DNA of 64,000 nucleotides. Source: Dryocosmus kuriphilus (Eukaryota > Arthropoda > Insecta > Hymenoptera > Cynipidae). The stretch spans positions 175,072,552 through 175,136,551 of the forward strand of contig CM076191.1 in NCBI GenBank assembly GCA_038277395.1. The letters are read 5' to 3'. A model generated the notes under the pieces. It saw only the letters and a program-made list of their open reading frames with translations. It ran no database searches and had not been told where the DNA came from. The position numbers were made by a program, and so were the translations under genes. Shown one piece after another: positions 10,745-24,500 of the stretch (position 1 is the stretch's first letter; each line of letters begins with the position of its first letter).

Positions 10745-12865
10745 GTCCCCCACTAGTGAAAGGATTAATTCCGGGAGGATGATAGCGATAGTAGCGATGG
10801 TTTCATCGTCAGGTAAAGGATCTTACGATAGGTGAAGATCCTCGGAAATATGGCATTTTAATTAAAAACCCGCACTCGGACCAATGAATTCAGCTCTCCT
10901 AGACAATTTTTTGAATTTCTATTAATGAAAATACTCTGCCTATTATCTTTAAAGACTTACCGACTCGTTCAATCAAAAAGATACTTTGTAATAAACTATA
11001 CACCTGAAGAGTCATTGAGGGAAATAGTCGTTGAGTTGCAGATAAATCATTACTTTTTTTTAACAATGATGCCACTGAAATGTTTAATTTACTTAAATTG
11101 ATTAAATTCATTAAAAGTAAACCTAGCATTAATATAAGTGTATTACCTGATTAAATATTAATCATTCTGATAAAATAACGTACGTCCTGTGGTTCAGGTT
11201 GGCTTTTTAAAAATGATTCAACAATTGATGTGAAGTGTAATTTTCAGAACGCAATCTTTACACCAATATTTCTAACAATTACGATTTTCCCGCCGACGAT
11301 CGACCTGATAAGATCGTTGAGACGGACATCAACGCGACTTCATAGAAGTTTAGTCGTTTTAGCGCCTCGCGATTCTACGATACGATAATTACAGTACATT
11401 TCACATTAATGGCTATTATCTAATTTATTCAAGAAGGTATCCGCCTACGATTATGTTGGTAATTAGAATTTTCTATCACGTAGTTCATAGTGCGGACATT
11501 AATCATTCTGAGAAGAGTCGAACTGGGATGCAAACGCGGAACAACAAAGTTTCATCGACAATGGACTTACTAAATCAGTCAAATTAATTAAAATCTTTGA
11601 AAATATGATCATCTAATTGCTAAAAAAATTTTCAGTAATGAGAAATTGAATTCATGTAAATTTTTGTTTGAAGCATTCCATTGACTCATTGATTTTTCTA
11701 ATAAATGAAAATATATTTCGTTCAGTTAACCGAATTCTAATTGAAACAATAAGAAATTTAATCGTTTTGTTTTAAATAATTAGAATTGAGACGTTTATTA
11801 AAGTATGCAGAATAGAATAAATCAAATAAAACTTTAGTATTGAACATTGAAAAAAGTTTATTAATTTATATTTTTCGGAAAATAGGGAATGAAATGCTTG
11901 GTTTAAATTTATAAACTTTTTTATGAATGGATTTTTTATTTAAGATGTAAGATATATTTATAGATGATCATAGATAATATTAGACAATATCCGTTTGAAT
12001 ACTGAAAACTATAGATGACTAATCATAGAGCGCAGACAACAATCAATGTTCATAGTCATACATATTATGGAATGTCAAGGTTTCAAATAGTCAGTCAAAT
12101 GAATGAATTTTTTTTTTTAGTTTTGAAACACAGAGAATTATTAATTCATTAATTTAGATCATATCGGAAGTGATATTTTTCTTTTCTAATAGGTTTGTAA
12201 TGCTGCGAAGAAAATGTTTGATTCGGTCAACAAAACAATTAGGTTGCTATGGAAGCAACATCATTTTTTCATTGTCCTCAACAACAAAATTCGGTTCTTC
12301 CAACAAAGCTCATGTTGAATCAACACAAATTTTGTTAATTACATCGAAACTAAAATTTCTTTAGTTCGATAAAATTATTGTTAGGTGAACAAAATTGTTG
12401 TTGAAAGAAACAAAATTGTGTTGTTTTGTTTTTGGGATATGATGAAAATTAAAATTTTAGAGCAATGCATTTTCTAAAAATTCTATGAAATGAATTTCTA
12501 CGGAATTCCTTTAAAAATATCAATCTAATTCTTCACACATCATTTCCATTGTGAATCTTAACAAAAACAATATTTTGTCATTTCTATGGACCATTCTTAA
12601 AAATTTCAAATAAAGTAAATAAACCATAGAATTTCCATAAAACTTTGAGGGCATCTTTTTATGTTCGAATAGTGTTCTGAAGAAAAATGAGATTTATGAA
12701 AATTTATTTCATGAATTTAAAACATAGCTCTGTAGGAATTTCCATGAAAATTTTGTTACAATTTTTTTGATAAATTGTTATTAAAATTGTTATTATTGTT
12801 ATTATTATTGTTATTAATTATATTTAGCATGTGTCCGCTTGAGCACATGGAATTGTGTATGACGT
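10745..12865. other. AT-rich intergenic DNA, no gene seen
   Basis: No exon with a conserved reading frame was found on either strand. The stretch near 11170-11420 is less AT-rich than its surroundings but does not encode anything I recognise. A run of AACAAAATT-like words lies at 12230-12430. Confidence 0.5.
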
Positions 12866-12873
12866 GTGTACAT

Positions 12874-12954
12874 TAGGGTGGCTCAAAATGACTTTTGTTT
12901 TTTTTTTTGACGACGCACCCCCCTATTTTGTGAGGTTTCCGGAGAAAATAATTC

Positions 12955-12988
<34 letters not shown>

Positions 12989-15008
12989 TTTTTTTTTTTT
13001 GATTTTTAGTGCTGCCTCAAGGGCCCCGAAAAATACATGGGATTTTACATGGGAAAATGATGATTTTTAGAAAAATGAGGTACAAATTTCTGGGTTGATA
13101 GTTAGCTTTCGGGACATTATCAGAACATTTTGGGGAGTCTTCAAGGAATAATTTCTGATAACAACTTTAAATTTTCACCCCCCCCCCCACCCTTCACCCC
13201 CCAGCAGAGCCACAAAAATGCTCCGAAAAACAGAAATTTAGAATTTTGACCGAAATTGGCATAAAAGAGTTTTGTTTTTTCATCTTCGCACTATAACTTG
13301 TTGTTACTCGATAAGGCAAATATTTTTTATCCTTCGTCAACTAATTTTTAATTATTTAAACAATTTATATTTGTTTAAATAACCTTTCTTTTCGTGACAG
13401 CACATTGCGAGGTTATTTTTTGCGTTTAACCAGACACTAAGTCATTTTCAAGGATACTTATTTATTTTTCAAGTCGTTTTAAATTGTTTAAACAATTTAT
13501 TATTATTTATTTTCAACCTTCTCCAAAAAACATGTAGAGACCCCTAGTTTTTTTTTTTTAATTTGCTCAACCTTGACGTTTGAAATTAAATATACACGAA
13601 AATCAGATGTAATGATACCATTTTTGCAACAAATTTGTTTTTGTTTAAGCAATTTTACATTATTTATTTGTAACTTTCTCAAGAAAAAAAAAAAAAACCG
13701 GTGGAGAACTCTAGCTTTTTTCAATTTGCTCAACCTTGTCGCTTGAAATTAAATATTTACAAAAATCTAATGTTATGCTATCATTATTGCAACAAATTTG
13801 TATTTTTTTAAACAAGTTTATGTTATTTATTTGTAACTTTCTCAAAAAAAACCGGTGGAGAACTCTAGTTTTTTTTTAATTTGCTCAACCTTGGCGCTTA
13901 AAATTAAATATTTACAAAAATCTAATGTTATGCTACCATTATTGCAACAAATTTGTATTTGTTTAAACAATTTTTGTTTGTTGTAACAATTTTTTCCCAA
14001 AGAAAATGGTTGATATTTTGTATTTTCCGTAAATAGTGCTGTAATTTTTAAATTTTTAAAGCAGATTTTTTTTCTGAGAACATTTTGTAATTGTTTAAAC
14101 AAATAAAAATTTGTTGCAATAATGGTAGCATAATATTAGATTTTTGTAAATATTTATTTTTGAGCGACAAGGTTAAGCAAATTAAAAAAAAACTAGAGTT
14201 CTCCACCGGTTTTTTTGAGAAAGTTACAAATAAATAATGTAAAATTGTTTAAACAAAAACAAATTTGTTGCAAAAATAGTATCATGACATCTGATTTTCG
14301 TGCATATTTAATTTCAGACGACATGATTGAGCAAATTTTTAAAAAAAATTAGAGTTCTGTACCTACCTGTTTTTTGGAGAAACTTGAAAATAAATAATAA
14401 TAAATTGTTTAAACAATTTAAAACCACTTGAATCATAAATAAGTATCCTTGAAAATGGCTTAGTGTCTGGTTAAACGCAAAAAATGACCTCTTAATGTGC
14501 TGTCACGAAAAAAAAGGTTATTTAAACAAATATAAATTGTTTAAATAATTAAAAATTAGTTGACGAATGATAGAAAATATTTGTTTTATCGAGTAACAAC
14601 AAGTTATAGTGCGAAAATGGAAAAACAAAACTCTTTTCTGCCAATTTCGGTCAAAATTCTCCATTTCTGTTTTCCGGGGCATTTTTGGGGCTCTGCTGGA
14701 GGGGGTAGGAGGGTGAAAATTTAAAGTTGTTTATCAGAAATTATTCCTTGAAGACTCCCCAAAAAGTTCTGATAATTTCCCGAAAGCTAACTATCAACCC
14801 AGAAATTTGTACCTCATTTTTCTAAAAATTATCATTTTCCCATGTAAAATCCCATGTATTTTCCGAGTCCCTTGAGGCAGCACTAAAAATAAAAAAGAAA
14901 ATTAAAAAAAAAAAGGGAATTATTTTCTCCGGGAACCTCACAAAATAGGGGGGTGCGTCGGTCTCTATCATTAAAAAAATTTTTCCAATGCATTTTTGAG
15001 CCACCCTA
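12874..15008. mobile_element. hAT-type foldback element with 8-bp target duplication
   Basis: The two ends are inverted copies of TAGGGTGGCTCAAAA, flanked on both sides by the identical 8-mer GTGTACAT (12866-12873 and 15009-15016). This fits the hAT target-site pattern nTnnnnAn, and the TA-G start fits hAT termini. The element is one large imperfect palindrome with arms of about 1 kb around a centre near 14.0 kb. The left arm contains a roughly 170-bp module repeated about three times (for example at 13555, 13725 and 13875), with an inverted copy at 14190-14330. No transposase is present, so it is non-autonomous. Transcribed, it could fold into a long hairpin RNA. Confidence 0.85.
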
Positions 15009-15016
15009 GTGTACAT

Positions 15017-17040
15017 ATTATAAAATAAATTTGATGATTATTACATGGCATTTTTATTTATGTACATAAAAAAAACTGGACTTAATAATTTCCTCACTTC
15101 CTTGGTTTATGTTTTTTGGTGAAAAAAGTTTTTCCTAATTTTTTGAGATTTTTAAAAATACGTTTAAAGGTAGGGATTTTCACTGCAAATAGCTTCCACA
15201 TCACGGATCCTCTCTGAATGTGTTTGCGGATGTCTCCCGAGTATTTTAAGCCTAAAATCAAAAAATCTACTGAGCCCTTCTTGAAAAACCCTAAAAAATT
15301 TTTTTTCTAAATTTATGAATAATTTTGATAAAACTCTAAAATAAAAAGTAAAAGAAATTAGGTACATAAAATTCCACTCTTTAATGGTTTTTATGAAAAT
15401 ATATTTCAAAATTAGAAAAAAAAAATAAAAAATGTGTTTTTCAAAAAGGAGCTACGAATTCTTTAGGCTTAAAGTACTCGGACGGCATCCTAAAATCAGA
15501 ATCAGAAAAAAACCGGTGTGTGAAAAGTCTTTTCAGTGAAAATTGGTGCAGTTTAGACATGGGGTGCCTACTTTAAAGGTCGTGCACTATCTATAAACAT
15601 TTTTTCAAAAACCTTAAAAAATTAGGAAAATCTTTCTTCAACAAGTAACACAAAACAAGAGGGTGAGACTGTATAAAATTCAAGATTTTTTTTTCTTCTG
15701 TACTACCCTATTATACATATGTATAACTGGAATTTTTGAGCTAAATACCAAATTTGAAAAACGTTCTCGATATTTTAAAAGGATTCCATAAACAGATACA
15801 CAAATTCTGTGGAAGTTTTATGAACACTTATTAAAAGTTTTTAAATACATTACAAAATAATTTTATAGAATAAAAATTCAAAAATGTCAGAAAAATTCCG
15901 AGAAACTTTTGAGTAACGGATCTTATGGTATTTATATGAATTTTCTTTTGCAACTTCATTTATACCGAATATACATATAATATTCAAAGTGTTATTTAAA
16001 ATATTATGATCTCAATTGGTACGAAAACATTTTTAACACATTTATCGATGCTATAAATATTTATATACCAAAAAAAAATTAATACAAAACTGGTGGTATT
16101 TAAATTCGTCCATTATTTATTTATTTATTGTTCTCAAAAGAAAAAATCAAACCGCTTCTAAGCACATTTATTGTTTCAAATAATTGATAAATATATCAAT
16201 TATGCTATAGAATTAGCAAAAGATCTACAAATAAAAAAATTTTACTTATAAATTTATTTAAAATAAATATCAAACGTATTTTTTATGAAAGTTTCGAGTT
16301 TATATTGCTCGCGCCTTTTTTAATCGATTTAACTGTACATTTGCTTTTCGCACGTATTCGATTAATCGAGTCGAATAGCTTACGGAAATTGCGGGAACGT
16401 TTGAATAAATTATATAAAATATTTAGGTTTTCGGAAGGCCTTTACAATTCTTTAGGAAGCAGACTTATTACATAGCGAAAACAAAAACCTTTTGGGAAAG
16501 GACGTAGATACTATTTTAAGAAATAGCGTTATTTAGTTTTAGAAAGTAAACTCGAATATTTGTGTCTACGATTGTTCAACATCTACTCGAGTTGAAGATT
16601 CAATATTGTAAATTTAGTTTTAAGATCTCTTGTAAGTCCTGGAATTTATTATGTACACTAGACTAGAATTAAGAAAAGAGAAAATAGCTGAGTCTGGATG
16701 GTAGGATTTAGAATTTTAGATGATTTAGATTTTAGAACATAATTTTAGTTGGGGTAGGCCTTAGGGCCTTGAGGCTTTTAGATTTAATAGTCCCCGCAAT
16801 AAAGATAAAACAGCAGAGTTTAGTTTGGGCTGGGGGATGCTTGGGGGTGAGAGTGGCAACAGAGCGAGGTGCCAAAAAAGCGAAGCGACGGGCAGAGCTA
16901 ATTCTGCTTTCGAATTCGAACCAGCTACAAGTTTCCTGCGTTTAAGTTTCCCGGTTCCTTTTTAGGATTGACACCGAAGGACCTGCCCAATCATCGTAGT
17001 CGTTCTACAGTCATGCGCAGCTCGTAAAAGCGGCGCCCTC
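15017..17040. other. AT-rich intergenic DNA, no gene seen
   Basis: No supported coding region. Base composition becomes less AT-rich from about 16800 towards the Ars2 5' end. Confidence 0.5.
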
Positions 17041-17049
17041 AAGAGTCAA

Positions 17050-17297
17050 GACGCCATCAGACTATCAGAGTATCAGACGCCATTTAAGTACGTCATTCGC
17101 TTTCGGTGATTTGTAAAATAATGGTGCGGTAGCAGCTAGCAGCTAGGTGTTACCAGCATAGTGAGTAGTGACGCAGTAGCACGTAGCAGTGCAATGCAGT
17201 GCAATCAGCAATGTACAGACTACAGTTAGGTGAACGTGTATCAGTGTGAGTGTTTCCCGTGATTGTGAAAGAACGGTTGCATTTGCAGGGTCACAGG
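17050..17297 (+). other. Ars2 5' untranslated exon and promoter-proximal region
   Basis: The sequence ending CACAGG at 17297 is followed by a consensus GTGAGT donor. No ATG-led frame continues from it, so it is read as a noncoding first exon, with its intron ending at the acceptor before 18143. The transcription start cannot be fixed. A TACGTCA word near 17090 resembles a CRE site. Confidence 0.55.
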
Positions 17298-18158
17298 GTG
17301 AGTTTAATATTCAAAATATTACAAGTGACTATCAAACCTGAAAGTTTCTCCATCAATTGATATTAGAAAACTGTAACCGTTCAATTTATTGACTGGTAAT
17401 TATCTAATTTGCAATGGTGTGTATGTGGCATGGTGGTGTAGTCGCCAAATTTTTTTTTAGAGGATAACGTGGATAACGTGTATTAAGTGCAAAGTATCTT
17501 AAAAGGTATCTTTTTTCAAGATTTATAGACCTCGAGTGCTTTTAATTTTATTGTGTTATACATCTGCTAAGAAAAAAGCTGGAGAACGAGAAATAAACCC
17601 CAAAAAGGTAATTGACGCTTTGCCTTTGTTTGAAGGTTAGGTTATTTGCTCGAGTGTGTTCAGGTCGCCATCGCACCGATGTCTCATTGGCAAGAGTTTC
17701 CCGTTATTTTTATGAAACTGTAAAGTCAATGCTTTTGGCACGATATGGGATGGACTGCTTGTCAGTTAAAATAATTTTAATAACACTTTATATCTTAAGG
17801 AACGTTTAATTTACGAATTTTCTCAAATTATGTGAGAAATTGTGCACGTATTCTAAAAAGAAGCCGGTAGCTTAAAAGTTGGGTGAAGATTCACAGTATC
17901 GGTGCGGAAGATTTTTTTACTTTTTTTCTGCGATTTTCAATGAAAATCTGAACAATTAGTACAATGTGAGAATAACAAAAATTGGCGTGAAAAACAAACA
18001 AATGATATGTCTATAATTGAGGATTTTAAACTGTAAAAAGCTTTGTGGATTATTTGATTAAAAATTTGTTTTATATACAAAATCAGAAAATTGAATAGAG
18101 CTTTATTCTAAAATTGTCTATTTTGTATGATTTCCGACACAGTCGCAATATTACTAAC

Positions 18159-21100
18159 ATGGGAGACTCAGATGATGAATACGATCGGAAAAGAAGAGAC
18201 AAATTTAGAGGAGAAAGGACGGAATCCTATTCCAGAGAAGGTCGTAGAGATGATCGGAGACGTGACGATTGGGTTGATAGGTGAGCAGCGAATTTATGAT
18301 GTCAATAAACTGAACCAAATTGTGCTTATATTTTCAATGATTTATTATAAAAACCAAAAGAATAAATTTGAATTTCATTTAGGTATACAGAGTTGATAAC
18401 GATAACTTCCAAATCTCCTGCTTAAATTACAGGAAGAAATATAAAAGACAAGTTGACCGTACTCCGCCTTCCTTCTTTTCGTCCTTTCCTCCTCCTCCCC
18501 TTCCTTCTATTATTGGATTGGTTTCCCTTAGGAGGTGAGATTTTAATAATGTACTTAGGGGCTTCAATATAAAAGTTACCTTTTTAGAAATGGTTTTAAA
18601 AAGGATTTAAATAAAAACAGGAGACCGTTATGAAACGTGAATCTAACAAATGAGTTTGAAGTGACATTTTCTGAAACTTGTAATTAATTACTTTTGTAGG
18701 GAATGGTCCAGCCGACCTAGAGCGAGACCAGATTATCGAGAGTATCGTGGAGGTGGTGGAGGCGGTGGTCGGGACCGTTATAGTCCTGCTCGTTCCCAGG
18801 AAATGGCTCCACCTATGAAAAGAATGCGAGGTGATTGGGATGACAGACCCCGTTACGGTCACGATTATTACAGTGGAGGTGGGGGTGGTGGCGGCGGAGG
18901 CGGAGGTGGAGGTGGTGGCTCGTGGGGTGCGGATCACTATCCTCCACATCATAGCAATCATCACTATGGAAACCATAGTAACAACAGCAGGTTTGTTTAT
19001 CTTTCGTCTTGCAATTGTTTTTATTTCTGATGTTACCTAACCTAATTTAGCGAAGTTTATTACACTCTTGAAAGCAATTTCGTAATGAATTCAAAGACGA
19101 ATATGAATATGGACTCAAATCCAAAACGAAGTCGTCTCACTCCGAAATTGTTAGCAAAGATGAGGTACATTAGTAAACAAATAAAATAATCACTCATGAC
19201 TTTAAATAACCATATTTTTATATGTCGACTGCATTGTTAAGAGGGTTAATTGTAACAGTTAAAAAATTTTACCAGAGATTCTTATTTTGGATTTTTTTAT
19301 TATTTTAGTCGAGAAGTAGCAGGAAACTTTAGCAATTCAAATGTTGAGACTCAGCCACCAATGATGACCTTCAAAGCATTCTTGGGCACTCAGGAAGATA
19401 CTATCACTGACGAAGAAGCAATTAAACGATACAATGAGTACAAACTAGAGTTTCGACGTCAGCAATTGAACGAGTTTTTTGTGGCCCACAAGGACGAAGA
19501 GTGGTGAGTGTTTTTTGTACCCAACTCAGAAGTGTGTTTCTAATTGTGAGTCTTTTACTGATTTTCAACCAAACTATGACCTGATTGTCGATTCATGAAG
19601 ACAGTTTTTAGTACAAAATAAAGGCAAGTTTTCATTTTACGATTGTTTTATACCTTGGCTAGTGATAGGCGCTGCTCGGTATTTCACGGTCATGGTCCTT
19701 GACCGGTCATGACGGTAAATGTTGGTAAAACGTGGTCAGATCCAAATATCTCGTTTATGAAAAGCTGTGTTTGAGGAAAATGTGGTATATATGTGTTAAG
19801 GCATACCCTATGCTAAACTTTTATAACTAGTTTTTGAGTTTTAAATGTCCAGGTTTTTGTTTTTAAAAAAAATGCTGAGCGTAGCAGACGACAATTTTGA
19901 CAGTCTCGCGGGACTTTCGATGAGAGTTTAAAGACTTCACTTTATAAATTAATAAATTGTATTGACAAACCGTCGCATGTATTAAATATTTTGTTTGAAA
20001 ATAATAATTAGTACTATGTTATGCTGTTTTTATAAAAAATTTCAATGAATATCACTCTTGAACACTATAGTAAGTACCAGCCCTATCAGACTCCTAGTTT
20101 TGTGATCAAATCCGACTGAGGACACCACATCCGTTGAGGCCTACGAAAGCATTGTAGCTTATAGGGAAAATTATTAAATATAATTAAAAATCCAATAATC
20201 CAAATGATTGAAAATCACAATTTTTTAAAGACTAATTTGGTGCATAAACAACATTTTAAAAATAGCAAATTGTATTTAAATGTAAAAGAATTTGGAAAAC
20301 AGTGTTCCGTGTTTTATACATTTATAGTTTGAATTTTTTAAAAATTCAGCTCATGAATTATGGAGTATAAAAATATAAATAATTTATTAATTAAATAAAT
20401 GATCATTTTGGGGTTTTATAAAATATTTTGATAATTGAAGCAAATCTGACTACATCGACTACATCTGAAAAATGTTTTTTCTGAGTTCAAGAAAAATGTA
20501 CATTCTTTTATTAAATATTTTCTAAAATTGAAACTTTTTGTACAGGAGAAGTAGAGTGAAATAAAGAAACCACTTAATATCAGCATAAAAATATATATTT
20601 AAAATATATTCCTCTAATATTAATTTACGTGCCATGCATGAACATTAATAATACAAATATTATACATACATTTTTCTTAAATAAAAATCTGTTATAAACA
20701 CAACACATATTTAAAGCATGAAAATGTTTAAATATTTCATATTTTTAAGCACCAGGACAATTAAGCTATCAGCTTAAGTCGAGTAAAGCTTTGCTTCTTT
20801 CTTTTTGAGGCGACTAGTTTTTTTTTTTAATTTCAGCCATTTCTTCTTTGATAAATTCGCGCAATCTTCTTTGTAGATAAAATTGTATGATAAAAGCAAT
20901 AACCTTTCCCTGACCATCTTCGCGAATCCTCACAATTTGCTCAGGATGAAAATGCCTCTCACATACGCCATGTCCATTATTTAATTTAAAATCTTTCCTT
21001 GTTGTGAATTTTTGCCAATTTTATTTTCAATAGTTACTGGATCATTTGGAATCGTAAAAATAGACACTTTTTCGCCCTTTTCGGCTTTTTCGGTATTGTT

Positions 21101-21462
21101 TTCATTTTCACGTTCTGTGTGTTGACAGTTTTGATTTCTGCCGCGATTTGATTGCGACTTATAACCTGTCTTGCAAAAAGGTACTCGACGCTTTCACCCC
21201 ATAGTTTCAGCGTTAAATTTTTTAATTGAAATTTTTCATTAAAAAATGCATTATTTCATCTACTTCACTAGCAACACTAAACTAAACGTTAATTAAATAA
21301 ATCTTTCAATTCTGTTCAAATTCACTATTAACATAACCTGGTTGACTATAAGGAACTACTCACTTCTACTCGTAGTATCAGCATTAGCGCACAATTTAGG
21401 CCACCAGACTGATGGCCGAGTTTTATTCTTCGTTCTGCCTTATACGATATTCGCAGTTACCG

Positions 21463-21525
<63 letters not shown>

Positions 21526-24500
21526 GAGGGCCTACCCAAAAGAAACCGAACTGATGTTGTGGGGAGCGGAGTTGTTGTAGTACCGGGTTTTTGCCGGTAG
21601 GTGCGTGTAGAGGCACTTTTCACCAGTTAGTATGCCAACTGCTATCACTGTGTAAGGTTGCATTTGGTGTGTGTAATTTTTTTTGTGACTGTTGCTTTGC
21701 GCGCTCGTCGTTTTTTGTGATGGTTGATTTTCGTGATCAGCGTGCCAACGTGAGGTTTTGCTTCCTGCTCAGGAAGACGGGCATAGAAACTCTTCAAATG
21801 TTAAAAACGGCCTACAAGGATGATGCTATGGGAAAAACTCAAGTGTTCGAGTGGTTTTCTCGTTTTAAAAGTGGGGAAATGTCAATTGACGATCAACCTC
21901 GCTCTGGACGTCCTTCGACGGCCCAAACCGACGAAAATGTTGAAAAAATTCGTGAAATCATCCTGGAAGATCGACGAAGGACCATCGAAGAAGTTGTGCA
22001 ACAGTTTACGACGGAAAAGGCCTGATTTGTGGCAGTCGGGGGACTGGTTTTTCCACCACGACAACGCCCCTGCTCACACAGCTCTTTCTGTGCGCCGATT
22101 TTTGACCAAAAATAGCATGGCCACTGTTCCTCACCCACCCTATTCACCCGATTTAGCCCCCTGTGACTTTTTTTTATTCCCCCGAATGAAAAGGGACATG
22201 AAAGGAAAGCGTTTTGCGGACGTAGCTGAAGTGAAGGAAAAAACGACGGAGGCGCTGTCAAGCATCACAAAAGAGGAATTTAAAAAATGTTTCGAACAAT
22301 GGAATAAAAGATTAGATAAGTGTATTGTCTCCAATGGAGAGTACTTTGAAGGAGATTAAATGTTTTTTGTAGAAAAATCAAAATAATAACTTTGTACAAA
22401 AGTAGTTCGGTTTCTTTTGGGTAGGCCCTCTCGTATATATATATATGTATAATAAGTAACGTAACCTATACAAGTAACCTATAGGTTACTTATACTTAAT
22501 TTCAAATTTGCGATGCAACTAATTTTTTTTTTTAATTTGATAACTTTTTGAGTTTTCACTTTCAAACGGTAAAAGTGGATTTCCAAACATCTCCAACGAT
22601 TTCCAAATTATTCCATATAAAAAAAAACCATAATTCTTACATTCTCATCAGAGAAGGTATTAGATTTATGTAAAGTCTGATCCCCCCTTTCCCCTCCCCC
22701 CAGTTTTCATCAAATCTCCACGTTTTGAGACTCCCTGAGTCCGAAAAACTGTTTTTACGACGGTGTCTGTCTGTCGTTGTCGTTGTCGTCGTCTGTGGAC
22801 GCGATAACTTTCGAAGGACTTATAGGATTGGATTGCGCTTTTGCACACTTCTTTAAGGCGTAAAAAGAAAGGACGAGTTCGTTAACCAGTGGTTTTTACC
22901 AACGGTTCTGGTTTTATCCATTAAAAACGGTTTTTATAAAACCAAAAAATCTATTTTCCGGCTAAACTATGCAAGATACGCAAAATACACATATAACCAA
23001 AATTGTTCGCCTCAAAAAAATCTACAAATTTTGTCTTAACCGTTTTTTGATAAAATGCACTGTTCTTGTTTTAATCGAGAAACCGTTATTAAAAATAAAA
23101 AATTTCAAATTTTCCGCCAAACTATGCAAGATACGGAAAAATAATAATAAACAATGTTGTTCGCCTCAGAAAGATCTACAAATTTGCTCTCCATCATTTT
23201 TTTGAGCAGACACGTAGTTTTTGAGTTATTCGTGAAATATGTTATGAAATATAAAGAGAACCACTTTTCAGCAAAACTATGCAAGATATGAGAAAATATT
23301 AACAAGCGGACTTGTTCACCTTGGAAAGAGGTACAAAATTTATTTATAAGACACATCGTTTTACTTTTAAGAATCGAAATCCTGTATTGTGAAAATTTGG
23401 AAAATCACAAAAAAACTTTACCAATCTGCAATATGTTTTAAAAAAATGTAATTATCGAGCGCGAAGCGCGAGTGTCATGATGAGAATCTATTCCTTAAGG
23501 GCGATAGAGCCTTAAGTAAAATAATTTCTCTTGTAATTTTTAATTTAAAGGCTTATACGATCCATAAACACCGAGCGCGTAGCGCGAGGTAAATAACTTA
23601 TCGAGCGCGAAGCGCGAGTGCCAACAGACGCGCACTCATACTTCGCGCGAAGGGTGCGATGAGAATGTGCCCGCGAAGCGGGCAGATTTTTGTACATTCC
23701 AATGTGTGCTTTTTACATTCTCATCAGAGAAGGTATTAGATTTATGCAAAATTTGACTTTCGCGGATTTCATGAAATCTCCACGTTTTAAGACCTCCTGA
23801 ATCCGAAAAAATGGTTTTTACGACCGTGTCTGTCTGTCTGTTGGCGTTGTCGTCGTTGTCGTTGTCGTCGTCTGTTCCCACGATAACTTTCGAAGGACTA
23901 ATCGGATTGGATTGCGCTTTGGCACACTTCTTTAAGGTCCAAAAAGAAAGGACGAGTTCGTTAACCAGCGGTTTTTGACCAACGGTTATGGTTTTATCCA
24001 TCAAAAACGGTTTTCACAAAATCAAAAAATCCATTTTCCGGCTAAACTATCAGAGATACAAAAAAAACGTAAGGAAGTAAAATTGTTCATCTCAAAAAAA
24101 TCTACAAATTTTGTCTTAACCGTTTTTTGATAAAATGAACGGTTTTTGTTTTAATCAAGAAAACGCTATTAAAATTTAAAAACTGTGGTTTCCCGCCAAA
24201 ATATTCAAGATACCAAAAAATGGTAAAGAACAAAGTTGTTCAATTTAAAAAGATCTACAAATTTTGTTTTAACCATTTTTTCATAAAATGCACGGTTTTT
24301 GGTTTAATCGATAAAACGTTATTAAAAATTAAAGATTTCAAATTTTCCGCCAAACTATGGAAGATACGGAAAAATAATAATAAACAAAGTTGTTCGTCTC
24401 CAAATTGTCTACAAATTTTCTCTCTATCATTTTTTTGATCAGACGCGTAGTTTTTGAGTTATTCGTGAAATATGTTATGAAATATAAAGAAAACCACTTT

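Noticed and set aside
21591..21719. Upstream extension of the mariner transposase frame
   Set aside because: Mariner transposase starts at the ATG at 21720 (MVDFRDQR). The extension is terminal and untranslated DNA of the element.
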